A DNA stretch of 64,000 nt from Aphanomyces cochlioides (lineage: Eukaryota; Oomycota; Saprolegniomycetes; Saprolegniales; Verrucalvaceae): assembly GCA_019828595.1 (NCBI GenBank), contig JAHQRK010000004.1, forward strand, positions 558,001 through 622,000, in the 5' to 3' direction. The translations under genes were made by a program, and so were the position numbers. The notes under the pieces were generated by a model. The model had not been told where the DNA came from, did not search any database, and saw nothing but the letters and a program-made list of their open reading frames with translations. Positions 39,356 through 51,740 of the stretch are shown here, piece after piece (the stretch's first letter is position 1; every line of letters begins with the position of its first letter).

Positions 39356-40755
39356 TTACAAGAGGAGAAAGTCGGTGAGCGCCTTCCCCGATGGAACCAT
39401 TCGCTCTGCTTTGATGACTTGCAAGTGCGTCTTGAGCTTCTCCTGGTGATCTTTTAGCAACTGGCTGAGCGAGTCAAACTCTTCCAGAGTCGACAAGGCA
39501 TTGCCACTGATCGTCAGGGATTGCAAAGTCGCGTTGCCGATGCCGTAGACGACACCATCGACCGTTTCCGTGTCGGGCAATTTCAGCTCCTTGATCAAGT
39601 CACTCCGGTCGAGTTTCTTCTTTTGCTTCTTGGCTGCCTCGAGCTACAACGATGAGCCATGAGACATGGAGCCACGTCCTACTGCAGCTTGGATTTGAGG
39701 CTCCATCTCTGATAGTTGCTGCACTTGCTCCTCCCGTAAGTTGTACCGCGTGAGGCTTTGGACAAGCGTAAGCGCTCTGAAGTCAGGTGAGCTTCAGTCA
39801 ACCTCCACGCGGAATCTACCCTTGGGATGTGATGCCATTGTTGGCGACAGATAGATGGAGCAAAGTTGAGTTGGTTGGCAGCGCAAATGCAATCGCAGCG
39901 GCTCCGTCGTCTTGGATATCATTGCGGAACAAGTTGAGCACGAGCAATTTGGTGTTTGTCTTGAGCATGTCCGCGATGGCGACGGCGCCTACTTGCAGTC
40001 TGGACCGCCGCTCCTTGGAGAGTGACGACGTACCGGCTGCTGTGATTCCATTTGCACGAAGCGAAAGGCTTGTCAGCGACGACTCGGAGGAAAGCAGTCG
40101 CGCAAAGCTTTACAACGAGTCAGGAGTCAACGAGGGAGGCTGTCTTGTACCATGTTGTATGGTCTGGCTCGCCGTCAATGACGGGAATTGCATTCCACTC
40201 GAGATGCAGCGTCTTGATGGATGGAATCGTCGGGATTTTATCGCAGACAAGTGCAAGTTGTCCGGCATTGAGTGATGCATTGAAGAGCCTTCAATGGAGT
40301 GCATTCCTTAGCCTCAGAGGGGATCCAAGACGTACTTGATTGTATGGACAGAAGCACAAGTGGACAGCGCGAGCGTCATGGTCTTGATGCTCGGGGTATC
40401 GAGCATCCAGTTGCGAATAATGATCGTGTCCACGTCAGATTCGTCGTAGCTTTGGTCTACAGTGTGCTATCAGCCCAGACCGCGGCTATGACTTGTATCT
40501 ACGTAGGAGATCTTTGTCTTCTTCGTCGAGTTTGGGACATAGCTTGGGATGCGGCGCCAACCTGAGCAGCTTGCAGTACCCGAGGTAGTCTTTCCGGAAC
40601 GATTTCGTCGTTGCAAATTTTTCCGTCGCTACACATCCAAACCCGCCAAACGTCAATCACAATGAGCGCTCCTGCAAGAGCATACCCTGCTGGACATCCT
40701 TGTCCTCTGAAGGCCATCGCGATGCGTTGTTTTCCACCGACCATACGCCCAACAT
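39356..40755 (-). CDS. Leucine-rich repeat protein (LRRC71-like, tentative)
   Basis: Eight exons on the minus strand: 40755-40686, 40628-40503, 40456-40336, 40288-40151, 40107-40034, 39988-39820, 39776-39683, 39643-39356, giving 359 aa. Introns are 39-57 nt, two with AAG acceptors, and all phases close. LRRs of the ribonuclease-inhibitor type include IPSIKTLHLEWNAI, SSLTSLSLRANGITAAG, TKLLVLNLFRNDIQDDG, STLLHLSVANNGITSQG. A Lys-rich helix (AAKKQKKKLDRSDLIKEL) and one more LRR-like turn (TLQSLTISGNAL) follow. The layout resembles the flagellar protein LRRC71. The first exon is the least certain part. Confidence 0.65.
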
Positions 40756-40954
40756 GTCGCCTGGAAGAGGATCGGTTTCACCCAAAGCGCCGACGTTTCA
40801 CTCCCGTCATCGTTTGTAAAGACACCTTTGTCATGTTTTTGGGGTACCCCTATTTTTGAAACATCTTGATTTTTGTATATTCAGGTTTTGGGTACCCGGT
40901 CCTCGAAGTTGAATTGTGCGTTGAAATGCTCTCATTTCCAAATTTTCCCTGAGG

Positions 40955-42093
40955 ATGACATCATCGACGCTCGTCGTGGGCACTTACACGCGCAAGGAAG
41001 GCCACGTGGACGGCAAAGGCAAAGGAATTTGCACTATCAAGGTCAGCCATGAGACGGGGGAACTTTCTCTGGTCCACGTGAATGAAGGCGTCGGCGTCAA
41101 TCCTTCCTTTGTGATTGCGCGAACTGCCACCGGCCATGTGATTGCAGTGAACGAAGATGCTGACGTGACTGAAAGTCATCCACAAGGCACTGGATACGTG
41201 GCGTCCTTCTCGATTGACGACGCGGGAGTTTTGACGCTCCAAAGCAAGCAACCTTCCCATGGATCGTACACGTGTCATGCCAACTTTGACCCATCGGGGC
41301 GGTTCGTCGTTGCTTCCAACTATGGCGGTGGCAACATTGCACTGTATCCGATTTCGCCAGAGGGTGTGCTCAGCCCAGCTACGAGTGTTGTGCAAATGAC
41401 AGGAGCAAGTCTGGCCAATCCTCAACGCCAAGAAGCTCCACACTGCCACAGCTCAACATGGATCACCCCGACAATCCTCGCCGTTATGGATCTTGGCAAT
41501 GACAAGATCATGCAGTTCACCCTGAATACTGCAACTGGTATATCCGATAAACTTCTACCTGAGACTAATCTCTCGTAGGCGTCCTCGAACCTCATGCTCG
41601 TCCTCACATTGTGCTTCCACCTGGCTCAGGACCCCGCCACATGGGAGTCCACCCAACGAAACCTCTCGCCTACGTCGTCCATGAGCTCTCGAATACACTC
41701 TCTGTCCATTCGATTGACGCAACGGATGGTCTCTCGGAACCACTTCAAATTGCATCCATCTTGCCTCATGAGCCGGCTGCTGATGGAACGACTCTGGCCG
41801 CTGAAGTTCGTGTCTCCAAGTGTGGCAATTTTGTCCTGTGCTCTACACGTGGTCCCAACTACATTGCCGTGTTACGCATCACATATCCTGCGGGCCATGT
41901 CGCGTCTCCTACCTTTGTTTCAAGCAACGGCGCCATTCCACGACATTTCCAGCTCGTTGGAGATGACCTTGTGCTCGTGGCGAACCAAAATTCCGACTCG
42001 ATCTTTTCTTTCCACCTCACACCTGAAGAAGGTCTCAAGCCCACTGGTCACCAACTCAACATTCCAACACCTGTGTGTCTTTCCCTAGTGTAG
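40955..42093 (+). CDS. Lactonase-family beta-propeller (6-phosphogluconolactonase YbhE type)
   Basis: Two exons, 40955-41537 and 41579-42093, giving 365 aa. It begins STLVVGTYTR with GKGICTIKVSHETGELS, and contains NPSFVIARTATGHVIAVNE, the CHANFDPSGRFVVASNYGGGNIA block, EAPHCHSS, GPRHMGVHPTKPLAYVVHELSNT, RVSKCGNFVLCSTRG and PRHFQLVGDDLVLVANQNSD. These are diagnostic for the seven-bladed lactonase family (Lactonase, PF10282). Members hydrolyse 6-phosphogluconolactone in the oxidative pentose phosphate pathway or cyclise cis,cis-muconate. Sequence does not separate these roles. No signal peptide, so probably cytosolic. Confidence 0.87.
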
Positions 42094-42180
42094 AGTAATT
42101 ACAGCTGATGTCATTGTTGACGAGTAAATAGACCATGCCGGCGTTTTGTTTCTTGAGGCACTTGTCAATGTGAGCTAGGA

Positions 42181-45100
42181 TTAAATATCGATCACAAGCG
42201 AGAGCTGCATTGACGCGAGACGTTCTCTGGTGCCGTCTGTCACGCGATTGCCCAAAAGCCTTAGCCGATTGAGTGAGAACTGCTTGGCCTGAGCTTCGAT
42301 GAGGAGCATCCCTTCTTCGGTTATTTGATTGAAGGAGAGGTCGACTTCGCGCAGTGTTTTGTTGACACACAGGCATCGCACACAGCCTTTGATGCCATCC
42401 GCTCCGATTGTGTTGTGCGAGGCATTGAATTCCTACAACACAAAGTTAGGCGATGCCGAATGCTCAACGACGCACGACGAGCGTTGTGTTGTGAGCCAGT
42501 TGAGCAAATAAGACCAAACTTGTCTCGCCGTTGAGTTCCACAAAGGCGAGGTCGAGTTTTTTCAGGTGCAGAGTTGTCATGACTTGTGCAAAGTATTCAC
42601 ATCCATCTGCTTTCATGCGGGTCTCAGACACATTTAAATGTGTAAGTCTACAATCATGATGAGTTCACAGAAGATGGTTGTCGTACGTTTGATTGTTGTC
42701 GCGAAGGGCTGCGGCCAGGCGTTCTGCACCGTGCATGCCAATGCCTGATGTAGGATACAGCTTCAAGTCGCCCTTCATGTTCAAAGACTTCAGAGATTTA
42801 TTCTTGCAGAGCATGGCTGCCATGGCAAACGCGCCTTGAGTTTCCATGTGTTGTTGCTCAATATCCAGTACGGACAATGTCTTGTTAATGCAAAGAGCAT
42901 TCGCCAAGGAGATGGCAGCATTGGGCCCAATATCGTTCCATCGTAGAAAAAGTTCCTCCAAGCAGCCATTGCCAGCTAAACCTTGGCTAATTGCAGCGAT
43001 TCCAGACGCCCCGATCGAGTTGCCTCGCAGGTCGAGTCGCTTCAAGCATCGATTTGCGCTTAATGAGGTTGCAAATGGCTGGACTCCAGCATCGTCCAAT
43101 TGGTTCCAGCTCAAATTTAGATATGTGATCGAGGTGTTGTGCTCCATAGCTTCAGCAATGGCTTTGCCACCCATCTGATGGAGGTTATTGTGTTCAAGCG
43201 AAACCTAGCCGTAATGATTAGTAAGTGCTTTGGGATATTTAGTTACAAATTTCAAGATCGAGTGGTTTCGTATTGCATCGGCGAGGCGCATGCCAGCATA
43301 ATAATCGAGATGGGAGCTGTTGATAACTAGATGAGTCATGTGAACATGATGTCGCACGCGGGTGCAAATGTACACGGCTTCGTAGCTACAATCAAATCCT
43401 CATGAATGCCACACAATGGCACGTACACTTGCAAAGTGAGATGGCACAAATCTAGATGGGCATCTAGCGGCGGCACGTGGAGATCATTGAGAACTTGGGT
43501 TCTCCTGTTGACGCCCATAAGGACCGTCACGATCCAGTTGTCAAGAGGATGGGCAAACAAGTCTTTGGAGAGTGTTAAAAATTCCGACTAGAATATTTTG
43601 TCAAAAAGGTTTCAACTGGTTGAGCCTACCGTATCGTTGCCCCGCAGTTGCTGGATGTCAAGTGTGCTAACGGCGACGCAAATGGTCTCCAATGTGGTAT
43701 TATTTGCCAGAGCAAGGCCAATTGCTTCACCACTGATGTCGGTAACGTCATTGTCTTGGATTTCAACTGTCTTCAGCGTCGGGCACTCAATAATTGCAGC
43801 CACAATTGCAATCACAGACTCTGAACCGAGAGCATTGTGACTCAAGTCAAGTTCGAGCAAGTGCTTGTTAGCTGGTAAGAGAGCCTACACATGTCTAAGC
43901 GATACAGGCGGCTCATGAGTCCGAATACCGAAATGATCATTCCATCCAGCTCGTTCAAGCTGAAGTGAGGTAGTTTCACCCAACGCGACATCTTGAATTT
44001 ACTGATGGGTAGAGTCACACCAGTGAGATTACACTCTTCCAATGCACAAGTCGAACGTCGCAACGCATCCATTAAAGGAGGAGCATGGCTTCGATTCAGT
44101 CGATCTCGAGGTAATTGCCCAGACTGGTTACTTTCCTTGACGGGAGGAATTGTTTGGAGCTGAAGCGAGACAAGAGTGTAGTTGCGTCGAAGTGCCGCGA
44201 GGACACCAGCTTCATGAACATTTGTATTTGCCAAGTTGAGGGCTGTGAGAGTCTCGTTAATTTGCAAACAGTTGCAGAAAACTTCCGTGCTGCCTTCGCC
44301 AAGTGGATTTAGACTGAGATCGAGGTCAAGCAACATCGAGTCTTGATTTTCTTCCAAGGCATGACCGAGAAGTTTCATTCCTTTCGATGTGATCATATTG
44401 GCATGAAGTGACAAGCGCGTCAGAGTCGTATTTGTTTGCGCCATGGCTGCGAGTGCAAACATAGCGTCGTCACAAATATGATTTTTGGAGGCATTGAGTG
44501 TCAACAGAGTGTGGTTAGCGCGAACAGCTTGAAAGAGTGTCTTGGCGGCCATGCTGTCTATACCAGCTCCTTGAACATCAAGGTCCATGAGCGTTGTATT
44601 GTATGCAAAAGCCATGGTCATGACAATTGTCCATTGCTTGACGTCGAGTTTCTTCTTCCCAATCTTCAGAGTCAATGGTGACTGATTGTCATTTCGTCGA
44701 AGAAGCTTAACACGCTTTGACCAATACATGCCCAGGGACAAATGCTCTTTGAATGTGAGAAGCGGAGGATCAGGTGGGAGCTTGAACGCCAATTCCATTG
44801 CCATGGCATCGTTGTCGTTCACTGGAGGTGGTGATACAACCACTTTGGTCCATGGGAAACGCCGGGCTGTTGTCGTTTTGGCACTTTTGAAGTGTATTCG
44901 CCTTGCCATAAAGGATGGAGTGACTGGTTTTTCGTCGGCAAAGCGAACTCGCTTTTGAATAGCGTTTGTGGTGTTGATTTCATTAAGAGATGCTCCGGGA
45001 TTTGTTGCAAGTCCCTTTCCTGCCGTGTCAGCCTTCGTTTTGTCGTCATTGTGTTCTCCAATACACACATTTGCCTCGTGATTCGATACCTCCTGCACCT

Positions 45101-45269
45101 CCTTGCTATCACTGACTTCTGGCTCCGCTGAAAGACTTTGGGACGACTGTAGCTTGTCGGCAACAGGTATTGGAGTAACATCGTTGCTCAAGTTCGAGGT
45201 GGCCACTCCTGATTTACCGTCAGATGAGTCTTGTTTCAGTAGTGGAGTTGTGTTCTCTTCGTCTGTCAT
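42181..45269 (-). CDS. Large RNI-type leucine-rich repeat protein, 945 aa
   Basis: Seven exons on the minus strand: 45269-43929, 43884-43630, 43587-43427, 43385-43247, 43204-42687, 42647-42476, 42432-42181. Introns are 39-44 nt and all junctions are in frame. The first 130 residues are disordered and acidic (MTDEENTTPLLKQDSSDGKS). From about residue 210 there are at least 15 LRRs of the NLR/ribonuclease-inhibitor class (NTTLMDLDVQGAGIDSMAAK, HTLLTLNASKNHICDDAM, KHLLELDLSHNALGSESV, CLKRLDLRGNSIGASG, KTLREVDLSFNQITEEG). No NACHT, kinase or transmembrane domain is visible, so it is a cytosolic binding scaffold rather than an NLR. Related LRR proteins are common in oomycetes and in cilia. Confidence 0.78.
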
Positions 45270-45395
45270 CGGCGATGTTGCTAAGCCATGTCAATCGCCA
45301 GTTACATTGATGGTTTCAACGACTAGTTACACATAGGATTCGCCGAAGCGGTTTTTGGACTTTTGTGAATGACAACTTGACAAAGATCTATTCAC

Positions 45396-46503
45396 TTAGA
45401 TGGCTGTAGAGGGGGACGGCTCGACCAAGGAATTGCTTGGTACTTCTGTGTTGGCAGGCGACATCGCTGGCTTCCCTGAGGCATCAACTGACTTTTCCAA
45501 CTCGATTTGCTTTTCGATTGATGCGAGGATACGACGGGCCTCGGCTAATGCTTTCTCCTTTTCGATGGCGATATCGCAAAATTGGCTGCAACGTGCTAGT
45601 TCTGCTCGACGAACTTCTATCAGAGCTAGTATTTGTTTTTGGTCTTCTCCCAAGGTTGCTTCTTCCGTTTTCCCCTCTTGAGTGCTCGTTTCCATCGCAT
45701 CAAAATCTTTTTGCCACTTTGCTGCGAGTTCTCGTTGTCGTGCAGACGTCGCTTGTTCATATGCTTCGAACGCTGCTTCATCTTTAATGAAAACACCATC
45801 TAATCAATGAGCGTTCGTCAAGGGAAAGCGAAGAGGATTATACTGATTGACAGGCTGTCTTGAGCATAAGCGAACCGCTCTTGAGTCCGCGCTGCTCGCT
45901 CGGTGAGAATTGCTTTCTGTTGGGCTATAGACGCGCAACGGATTTCCTCAAAGCATCCATCAACATTACTTTCAGCATCAATCAAGTCATTCAACTTGAA
46001 TTCGCCACGAACAATCTCGCCGTCCCAACTGGTGAATTCGCCCAAACCGTGTTGGGCATTATGTTTCCATTGTCCACGGTACTTTTCTCCAACGGGAGCC
46101 ATATAAACCCCATGGCCGTCTCGTAAATCCATTTTGAACTCGCCTTCATATCGTGATCCGTTTGGGAAACTGTACACACCAAGACCATGGCGCTTCCCAT
46201 TTACATACTCACCAGAGTAAAATCCACCAGCAACAAAATACATACATCCAACGCCATGAGGAACACGATCTAGTCAGGCGCAATAAGTCTACGCATACGA
46301 CTTCATTTACCTTTGTTGAGCTGTCCATGATATTTCGATCTGTCTGACATAGTCGTGATGCCAACGAGTATGTCATCCAATTTTCCTCGTTGAGTCTCTT
46401 CTTTGAGGCGATCATTTTCGGAGTCGTTGTTTTGAGCTGGTCTTGCGTCGTCTATATTACCATCAATTGCAGTGCTGACTTCCAAACGTGCATTGGTTTC
46501 CAT
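45396..46503 (-). CDS. MORN-repeat protein, 340 aa
   Basis: Three exons on the minus strand: 46503-46311, 46269-45844, 45799-45396. The N-terminal part is disordered (METNARLEVST). Four to five MORN repeats follow (SKYHGQLNKDRVPHGVG, GFYSGEYVNGKRHGLGVY, SRYEGEFKMDLRDGHGVY, EKYRGQWKHNAQHGLGEF, EIVRGEFKLND). A long helical tail follows (AAFEAYEQATSARQREL, KQILALIEVRRAELARC, IEKEKALAEARRILASIEKQIEL), ending in a Ser/Pro-rich segment. MORN proteins tether membranes or serve in flagellar radial spokes and basal structures. It sits in tandem upstream of the large LRR gene on the same strand with a 126-bp spacer. Confidence 0.75.
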
Positions 46504-46899
46504 TCGTCGTCTCTCAATCACCGAGTTAACGCCAGAAAGTGCACTTGGGTCAATCTTGCGTCTCTCGATTCGCTAAATGTCTCTCAACGATAGCAAAAAT
46601 GTAACTGTCATGTACGTTTTCCTCTCACTTTCAGGGCAAAGCGTTGTCATTTATGTCTCGTAGGACTTTCCATCGCGCGGAAGTTCCACCGCCCGCACCT
46701 TCTCTTGTAATGAAGATGCCTGAGGATTGGCGCGCTTTTTCAAGACTGCGACACCCCTGCAATGTGTTTTCTCGTTCCGGATACACTCCCATCGTCCGGA
46801 TAATCTCTTTTATCCGGATGATCTTGTGCACTAACGTTTGTTTGCAAACTCGTTGCTTGTCACCGCGACGTTCTACGAAGTCCGTCTCCGCCCATCAAG
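46504..46899. promoter_or_regulatory. Divergent promoter, MORN gene / FYVE gene
   Basis: Three CCGGAT elements (46775, 46794, 46810) lie 80-125 bp before the FYVE start. No supported ORF. Confidence 0.45.
46775..46821. promoter_or_regulatory. Triple TCCGGATA element cluster
   Basis: TTCCGGATAC at 46775, GTCCGGATAA at 46794 and TTTATCCGGATGA at 46809, all within 50 bp. Confidence 0.5.
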
Positions 46900-49287
46900 A
46901 TGACCACTGCCGCTCCTCCACGGAAACGGCTTGGTTCGGACGATATCATGACAAATATTTCCAACGCTGTTGATGGATTTCGCCGTCGCATCAACCCTGG
47001 AAGCGCGCAAGACCCCCCAAGTAGCCCTCAGTCTGCACCAACGACACCTGTTGCGGCTGAAGCGTCCGAGTGCAGCGTCTGTCTGTGCAGCCTGGGCTTG
47101 CTCAAATTCAAATACGTGTGCAAGAACTGCGACAAAACTGTGTGTGGTGCGCACAGCAAGCATCAAATTCCATTGCCTGCCCAAGGATTGTGGAAAGAAG
47201 TGCGTGTGTGTGACGTTTGTTACGAGAATCGATTGAAACGACGTGCGGGAGCAATCGAAGTCGCAAAAGATGCACCTGACGACTCCTCGCTAGTTGGTAT
47301 CTTGTTCAGCGGCCTCGTCGACGAACAGGATGACACATTGGACGAAATGCTCTACCTCGGGTCTCTTCGCATGGGCAGTCGATCACTTGCAAGTCGCAAT
47401 TTCAACCCAAATATCGCGATCTGGATTGAACGTATGGTCATGCTCACACCTGCCGAGTTGCTCTCGTTCAAGCCCCAGAAGGACAAGGACAAGGAGGACT
47501 TTTTGCTTGGCATTGGCGAAGTTCGTACATCAATCCACATGACAGACATCTTGCACATCGACGTTGACGAGAACTACCCACGTATTCTTACAATTGTTCG
47601 CTCCGACGGGAGGTACTTCTATCACGTATGGCCTTGTATTTCACGCATTCTGCTAGAATCTTCCGATTGCGAGCAAAAGACGCTGATACATGTGCCGAAA
47701 TCACCAAGAAACTCCAGGAAGCCATGCAAATGTTCCAAGACGCTCTGCACAAACTCCAGCGCGGTCTTCGTCCCGAGGACAATTCTGTCACTTGTGTCAC
47801 AATCCAGGACAGTCCAAGACTGGATGAACGTGTCGTTCGGCGTAACGAATCCGACGGCTCATTTGCTCTTCAGCTGTATCCTTCCTCCATCGTGCGCGTG
47901 TACGCCACCAGTCCATACGTCAATGGCGTCGCAGTCTACACGACGACAGACCTCTTGAAGCAAACACAGCGCTGCGAGAATACCCACACACTCTCGGATG
48001 ATCATGAGCTGGTTGTCCACGTCGATTGCGGTATGTCTATCAGCTTACTATTTGCATGTTCATTTTCCTTCATGCGTGTAGAACGCGTGCCGACCGAAAT
48101 CTGGACGACGTACCGCGAATTTTTATTGACGATCATCGCTGGAGCTACCTTGTATGCCTGGGCCGATCACCCATGGCTGACACCTTACCTGTTCGCGGCA
48201 TCGCTCGGTTTGACCGCCGTGGCAGCGCTCGTCATGTCATCACATTGGCGCGTCATGCTGTCAACATGGCAATGGTGGGTACCGCAGCAGTTCAAGCTCA
48301 AGAGCATCAAAGTTGACTGCATCAAGACTGCCGCGAGCAAAGCGTTGCTTGGCAAGGATGTCCAAGTCGATCCTCGCTTTATCGACGCGTGCAAGGGAAA
48401 CATGGAGGACGCCAAGCGGAAATACAGCAAGTACTTGGCTTGGCGAGAGGAAAACGCGATCGATACAATTCTCCTGCGGCCGCATCCGCATTTCAAAGTG
48501 GTAAGAAGCGCTGCTTTTGTCGTATTTGGTGCTGACAACGACGTGGCTGTGTAGATCAAGGAGTCGTTCACTCAAGTCACACACAAGCACGACAAGCAAG
48601 GACACATGATCGCGATTGAATTGCTTGGCAATTTGAAGAAAGGTATGCAGGTATGTCGCGTCCTCTCCGACACGATCCTGACTGAGCTTGTCTTAGCATT
48701 TCCTCTCGCATGGCATTACCGAGGAAGACGTCGTGGTCCATTATGCCTTCTACAATGAGTTCATGTGGAGGGTTTTGGACCCTCGGCCGCATCCTGACGG
48801 CTTGATCTTCAAAATCATCGACATGCAAGCATTGTCCATGGGCGATTGTGCGAGCGACGTCGTGAATTTCGCCAAGAAATGCTCTGCCGTCGGGGAACAA
48901 TACTATCCCGAGCGACTCTACAAGATCTTTATCGTGAACCCACCGTCATGGTTTAACATGGCATGGAAAGCTGTCTCGCCCATGATCAACCAGAAGACAC
49001 GAGACAAGATCCACGTCGTCCGCGGCCAGAAAGAGATCCAAAAGGCGCTCCTTGAGTACATTGACGCCGAGAATCTGCCAGAAATCTACGGCGGCACGTG
49101 TGCCTGCTCTGGCGGTGGCTGCTTGACCGACTCACCCGATGAACTCCTCCTCCGCGACTATGTCGACAAGCTCAACAGCTACGTCGACTGCACAGAAGAA
49201 CTCAAACGACTCGAAACTCGCACAGAGAGCAGCTCCGCGCCAGTTGCGAAGCCCGCGACGACAACTCCAACGACTAAACGTAAATAG
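46900..49287 (+). CDS. FYVE-type zinc finger-PH-like-transmembrane-SEC14 (CRAL-TRIO) protein
   Basis: Five exons: 46900-47612, 47657-48030, 48082-48500, 48555-48650, 48697-49287, giving 730 aa. A FYVE-like finger at about residues 60-115 has eight Cys/His ligands (CSVCLCSLG, YVCKNCDKTVCGAHSKH, RVCDVCYENR). It lacks the classic RRHHCR patch, so PI3P binding is uncertain. A PH-like domain follows (YPRILTIVRSDGRIFRLRAKD, CAEITKKLQEAMQMF). Then come paired hydrophobic helices (LLTIIAGATLYAW, PYLFAASLGLTAVAALV) and an N-terminal CRAL-TRIO helix bundle (DAKRKYSKYLAWREEN). The SEC14 lobe has LIFKIIDMQALSMGD, YYPERLYKIFIVNPPSWFNMAWKAV, NQKTRDKIHVV and LPEIYGGTCAC. It probably exchanges or senses phosphoinositides at an internal membrane. 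Confidence 0.83.
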
Positions 49288-49433
49288 AGACATCATTTCC
49301 CCTGCCCCTCGCGTTCGTCGCGCAGTCTTTGCGCATGGATTTCCGTTGACTTGCACTCATCAAGGTGATGTGCTCATGACGCATCCCTCTGGTTGGCTTA
49401 AAAAGTTTGCGTTATCTTTGTAGACAGACGACA

Positions 49434-50926
49434 ATGCACGTGGTGAAGCGCACAGCCGGTGGCCAAATGATGCGCCGTCTTGGCATGCAAGCAGCCTTTG
49501 TACGGCGAATGACGCATGATGCTCGAAACAAAGGCATCGTGACATTGCCAGGCCTGGATCTCCAGCTCGGTGGGTCGCTCAGTGAGGTACAAGTCACGTA
49601 TGAGCAATGGGGAGACCAGACACTCGGCGACGACCGCACGATAGTCATCTTCCCGTCCTTCTCCCATTCGTCCCATGCAGCTTCGAACCGTGATGACCCT
49701 CGTCCAGGCTGGTGGGAAAACATGATCGGCCCTGGGAAAGCGATCAATACGTCTGTCTTCCGTGTCATCTGTCCGTCGGTTCTCGGTAGTCCCTACGGCT
49801 CGACGTCGCCGTTGAGCATTGATCCATCGACTGGCAAGCCATTTCGAGCGTCGTTTCCACAAATCACGCCCGCCGACATGGTAAGTTCCTTGTTCCATAC
49901 GTAAGGACCCGATGCGTGTTGTAGGCTGCTGTGCATTCCAAACTTCTCGATCATCTTGGCGTTTTCCGTGTCCATGCTGTCATCGGCGGTAGCATGGGCG
50001 GTATGCAGGTACATACCGACTGCCACTCATCCAGTTCTCTAAGTCGAAAACGTCCTCGTAGGCGGTGCAATTCGCGTCCATGTTTCCTGAACGATTGGAT
50101 CGACTCGTTGCTATCTCCTGCACGGCCCAGACGACGCCAGGCACGGTTGCGTTCCGCCGCGTTCAACGTCTCGCCATTCTCTCCGATCCTGCTTACAACG
50201 TACTGCGCGTCTCCCTTGCTCCGATGTGAGGTTCTCTGTAGGATGGCAACTACGAGCCTAGTCAACCGCTCGCTGGCATGCGTGTAGCTCGTGAACTAGG
50301 CATGACATGCTATCGATCGCGGGAAGAGTTTGATTCTCGCTTCGACTGGCGTCCGTCGGGCCCTCCTCACTTCAAATCCGTCACGTTTGACGTGGAAAAC
50401 TACATGGAGTACCAGGTAGAACGCGCACTTCCCCCTCCATCTTCACATCTTTCTTGCGGCAGGCGGCCAAGTTTGCTCGAGTCTTTGATCCAAATTGCTA
50501 CTTGGTTTTATCCAAGGCGATGGACTTGACCAATGTCGGCTACGGCTACAGCAACTTGGCGGAAGGCGTCGGTCGCATCAAGAGCGATACGCTCATCGTT
50601 GGCGTCAACCAAGACTTGTTGGTGCCGCCGAACGAACAAGCGACAATTGTAAGGCTCATGCTGTCGTCGTCGAGCTCACTACGATGTCACTAGGCGAATA
50701 TTCTCGACTCTTTCGACGTCCCAGTGACTCTCAGACTGCTCGACTCCAAGTACGGCCACGACGCCATGTTCCATCCACAGGTAGACAACTCGATGGAATC
50801 GCGAAGTCGATGAACGTCGTTCCGTAGATGCAAACTGTGATTTTCGCGCCGTTGGTGAAGGAACACTTGGAGAAAGGTCTCGAGTCGCTCTTGGACCATG
50901 AACATCAACGATACAGCAGCTTGTAA
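49434..50926 (+). CDS. MET2: Homoserine O-acetyltransferase (MET2/MetX)
   Basis: Seven exons: 49434-49880, 49925-50008, 50062-50199, 50242-50415, 50463-50648, 50694-50780, 50828-50926, giving 404 aa; introns are 44-53 nt. The alpha/beta-hydrolase fold carries the MetX elbow GGSMGGMQ (nucleophile Ser), oxyanion-side NVLGSPYGSTSP-type sequence (here SVLGSPYGSTSP), SRFDWRP, the acid in VGVNQDLLVPP, and the catalytic His in YGHDAMF. It transfers acetyl from acetyl-CoA to homoserine, the first committed step of methionine synthesis in fungi and many protists. The Arg-rich N-terminus (KRTAGGQMMRRLGMQAAFVRR) looks like a mitochondrial presequence. It is convergent with SPC24; the stops are 8 bp apart. 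Confidence 0.92.
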
Positions 50927-50934
50927 CGCATTAT

Positions 50935-51706
50935 TTACACCTTGTGGACGTCGTCAATAAGTCGCCAGAGTTCGTTGGCGACGTCAAATGCATTGTGTGG
51001 CTCTTTGAGCTCAAAGCTCTCGACGTGTTTCCGCTCGGGGACATGGATATCTATGACAAACATGACGTCAAGCAAGGGAGATCGATCGTACTTCCAGCAA
51101 TGTGTTCGCTTGCAAAGTCCCACTTGATGCCCGTGATGGACGCGTAGAGTGCAATCGTTTGCCTAGATCGAGACATCGTGAGAGGAGTTTTGAGGTGTGG
51201 AGATGACTTGAGTCGAGGAATGTCTTTTTCTCGAGCTGCGCATTCCTCGGTGTATCGTTGCTGCGCCAAATCGTACTGTGCTATCAAGTTTTCAATGTTG
51301 GCTTCCGAAACGAGCTGTTCTTCCTTGAGTTCGTGGAGTTTGTGCTGCAATTCATGCTTCAGTCTGTCGAGATCTTGGATACGTCGAAGCATCTCTTCGC
51401 TGTTATCTCTCTCGTCTTCGTATTGTTGAATACGCTGGATTTCAGCCATCATATCTACACATTCCACGTTGTCGAATAAACGAAGTCAACAAGTGTACCT
51501 GTGACTGTTTGCCTTGCTGATTTCTGCTGGTCGTTCAATGCCGTCCGCAATCCTTCGTACTTTGACTTGATCTGAAACAATCGCTGGCCATCTTTCAATC
51601 CTTTATCAAAGACAGCGCTGATTTCCTCGCAAAGTCCCTTGGCTTCTTCCCAGCTTAACTCCGCCGCGGCCGGCGCAGATGTTGATTCCTCCATGTCGTG
51701 ATCCAT
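50935..51706 (-). CDS. SPC24: SPC24-like kinetochore NDC80-complex subunit
   Basis: Three exons on the minus strand: 51706-51499, 51454-51092, 51050-50935, giving 228 aa. Residues about 15-150 are coiled coil (AKGLCEEISAVFDKG, RIQQYEDERDNSEEMLRRIQDLDRL). The C-terminal globular domain begins IALYASITGIKWDFASEHIAG and continues NIHVPERKHVESFEL with NAFDVANELWRLIDD. That is the RWD-like SPC24 head: LYxxITxIxWD, a hairpin, then a final helix. SPC24 pairs with SPC25 to anchor the NDC80 complex to the inner kinetochore. It diverges from ALKBH8 over a 159-bp promoter that carries six ATCCGG-type motifs. Confidence 0.75.
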
Positions 51707-51740
51707 TCTTCCAACTTTGATTTGGAAATTCAAAACATTC

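Noticed and set aside
42181..45269. NLR-type immune receptor
   Set aside because: Only the LRR part is present; no NACHT/NB-ARC P-loop is visible in the 945-residue model.
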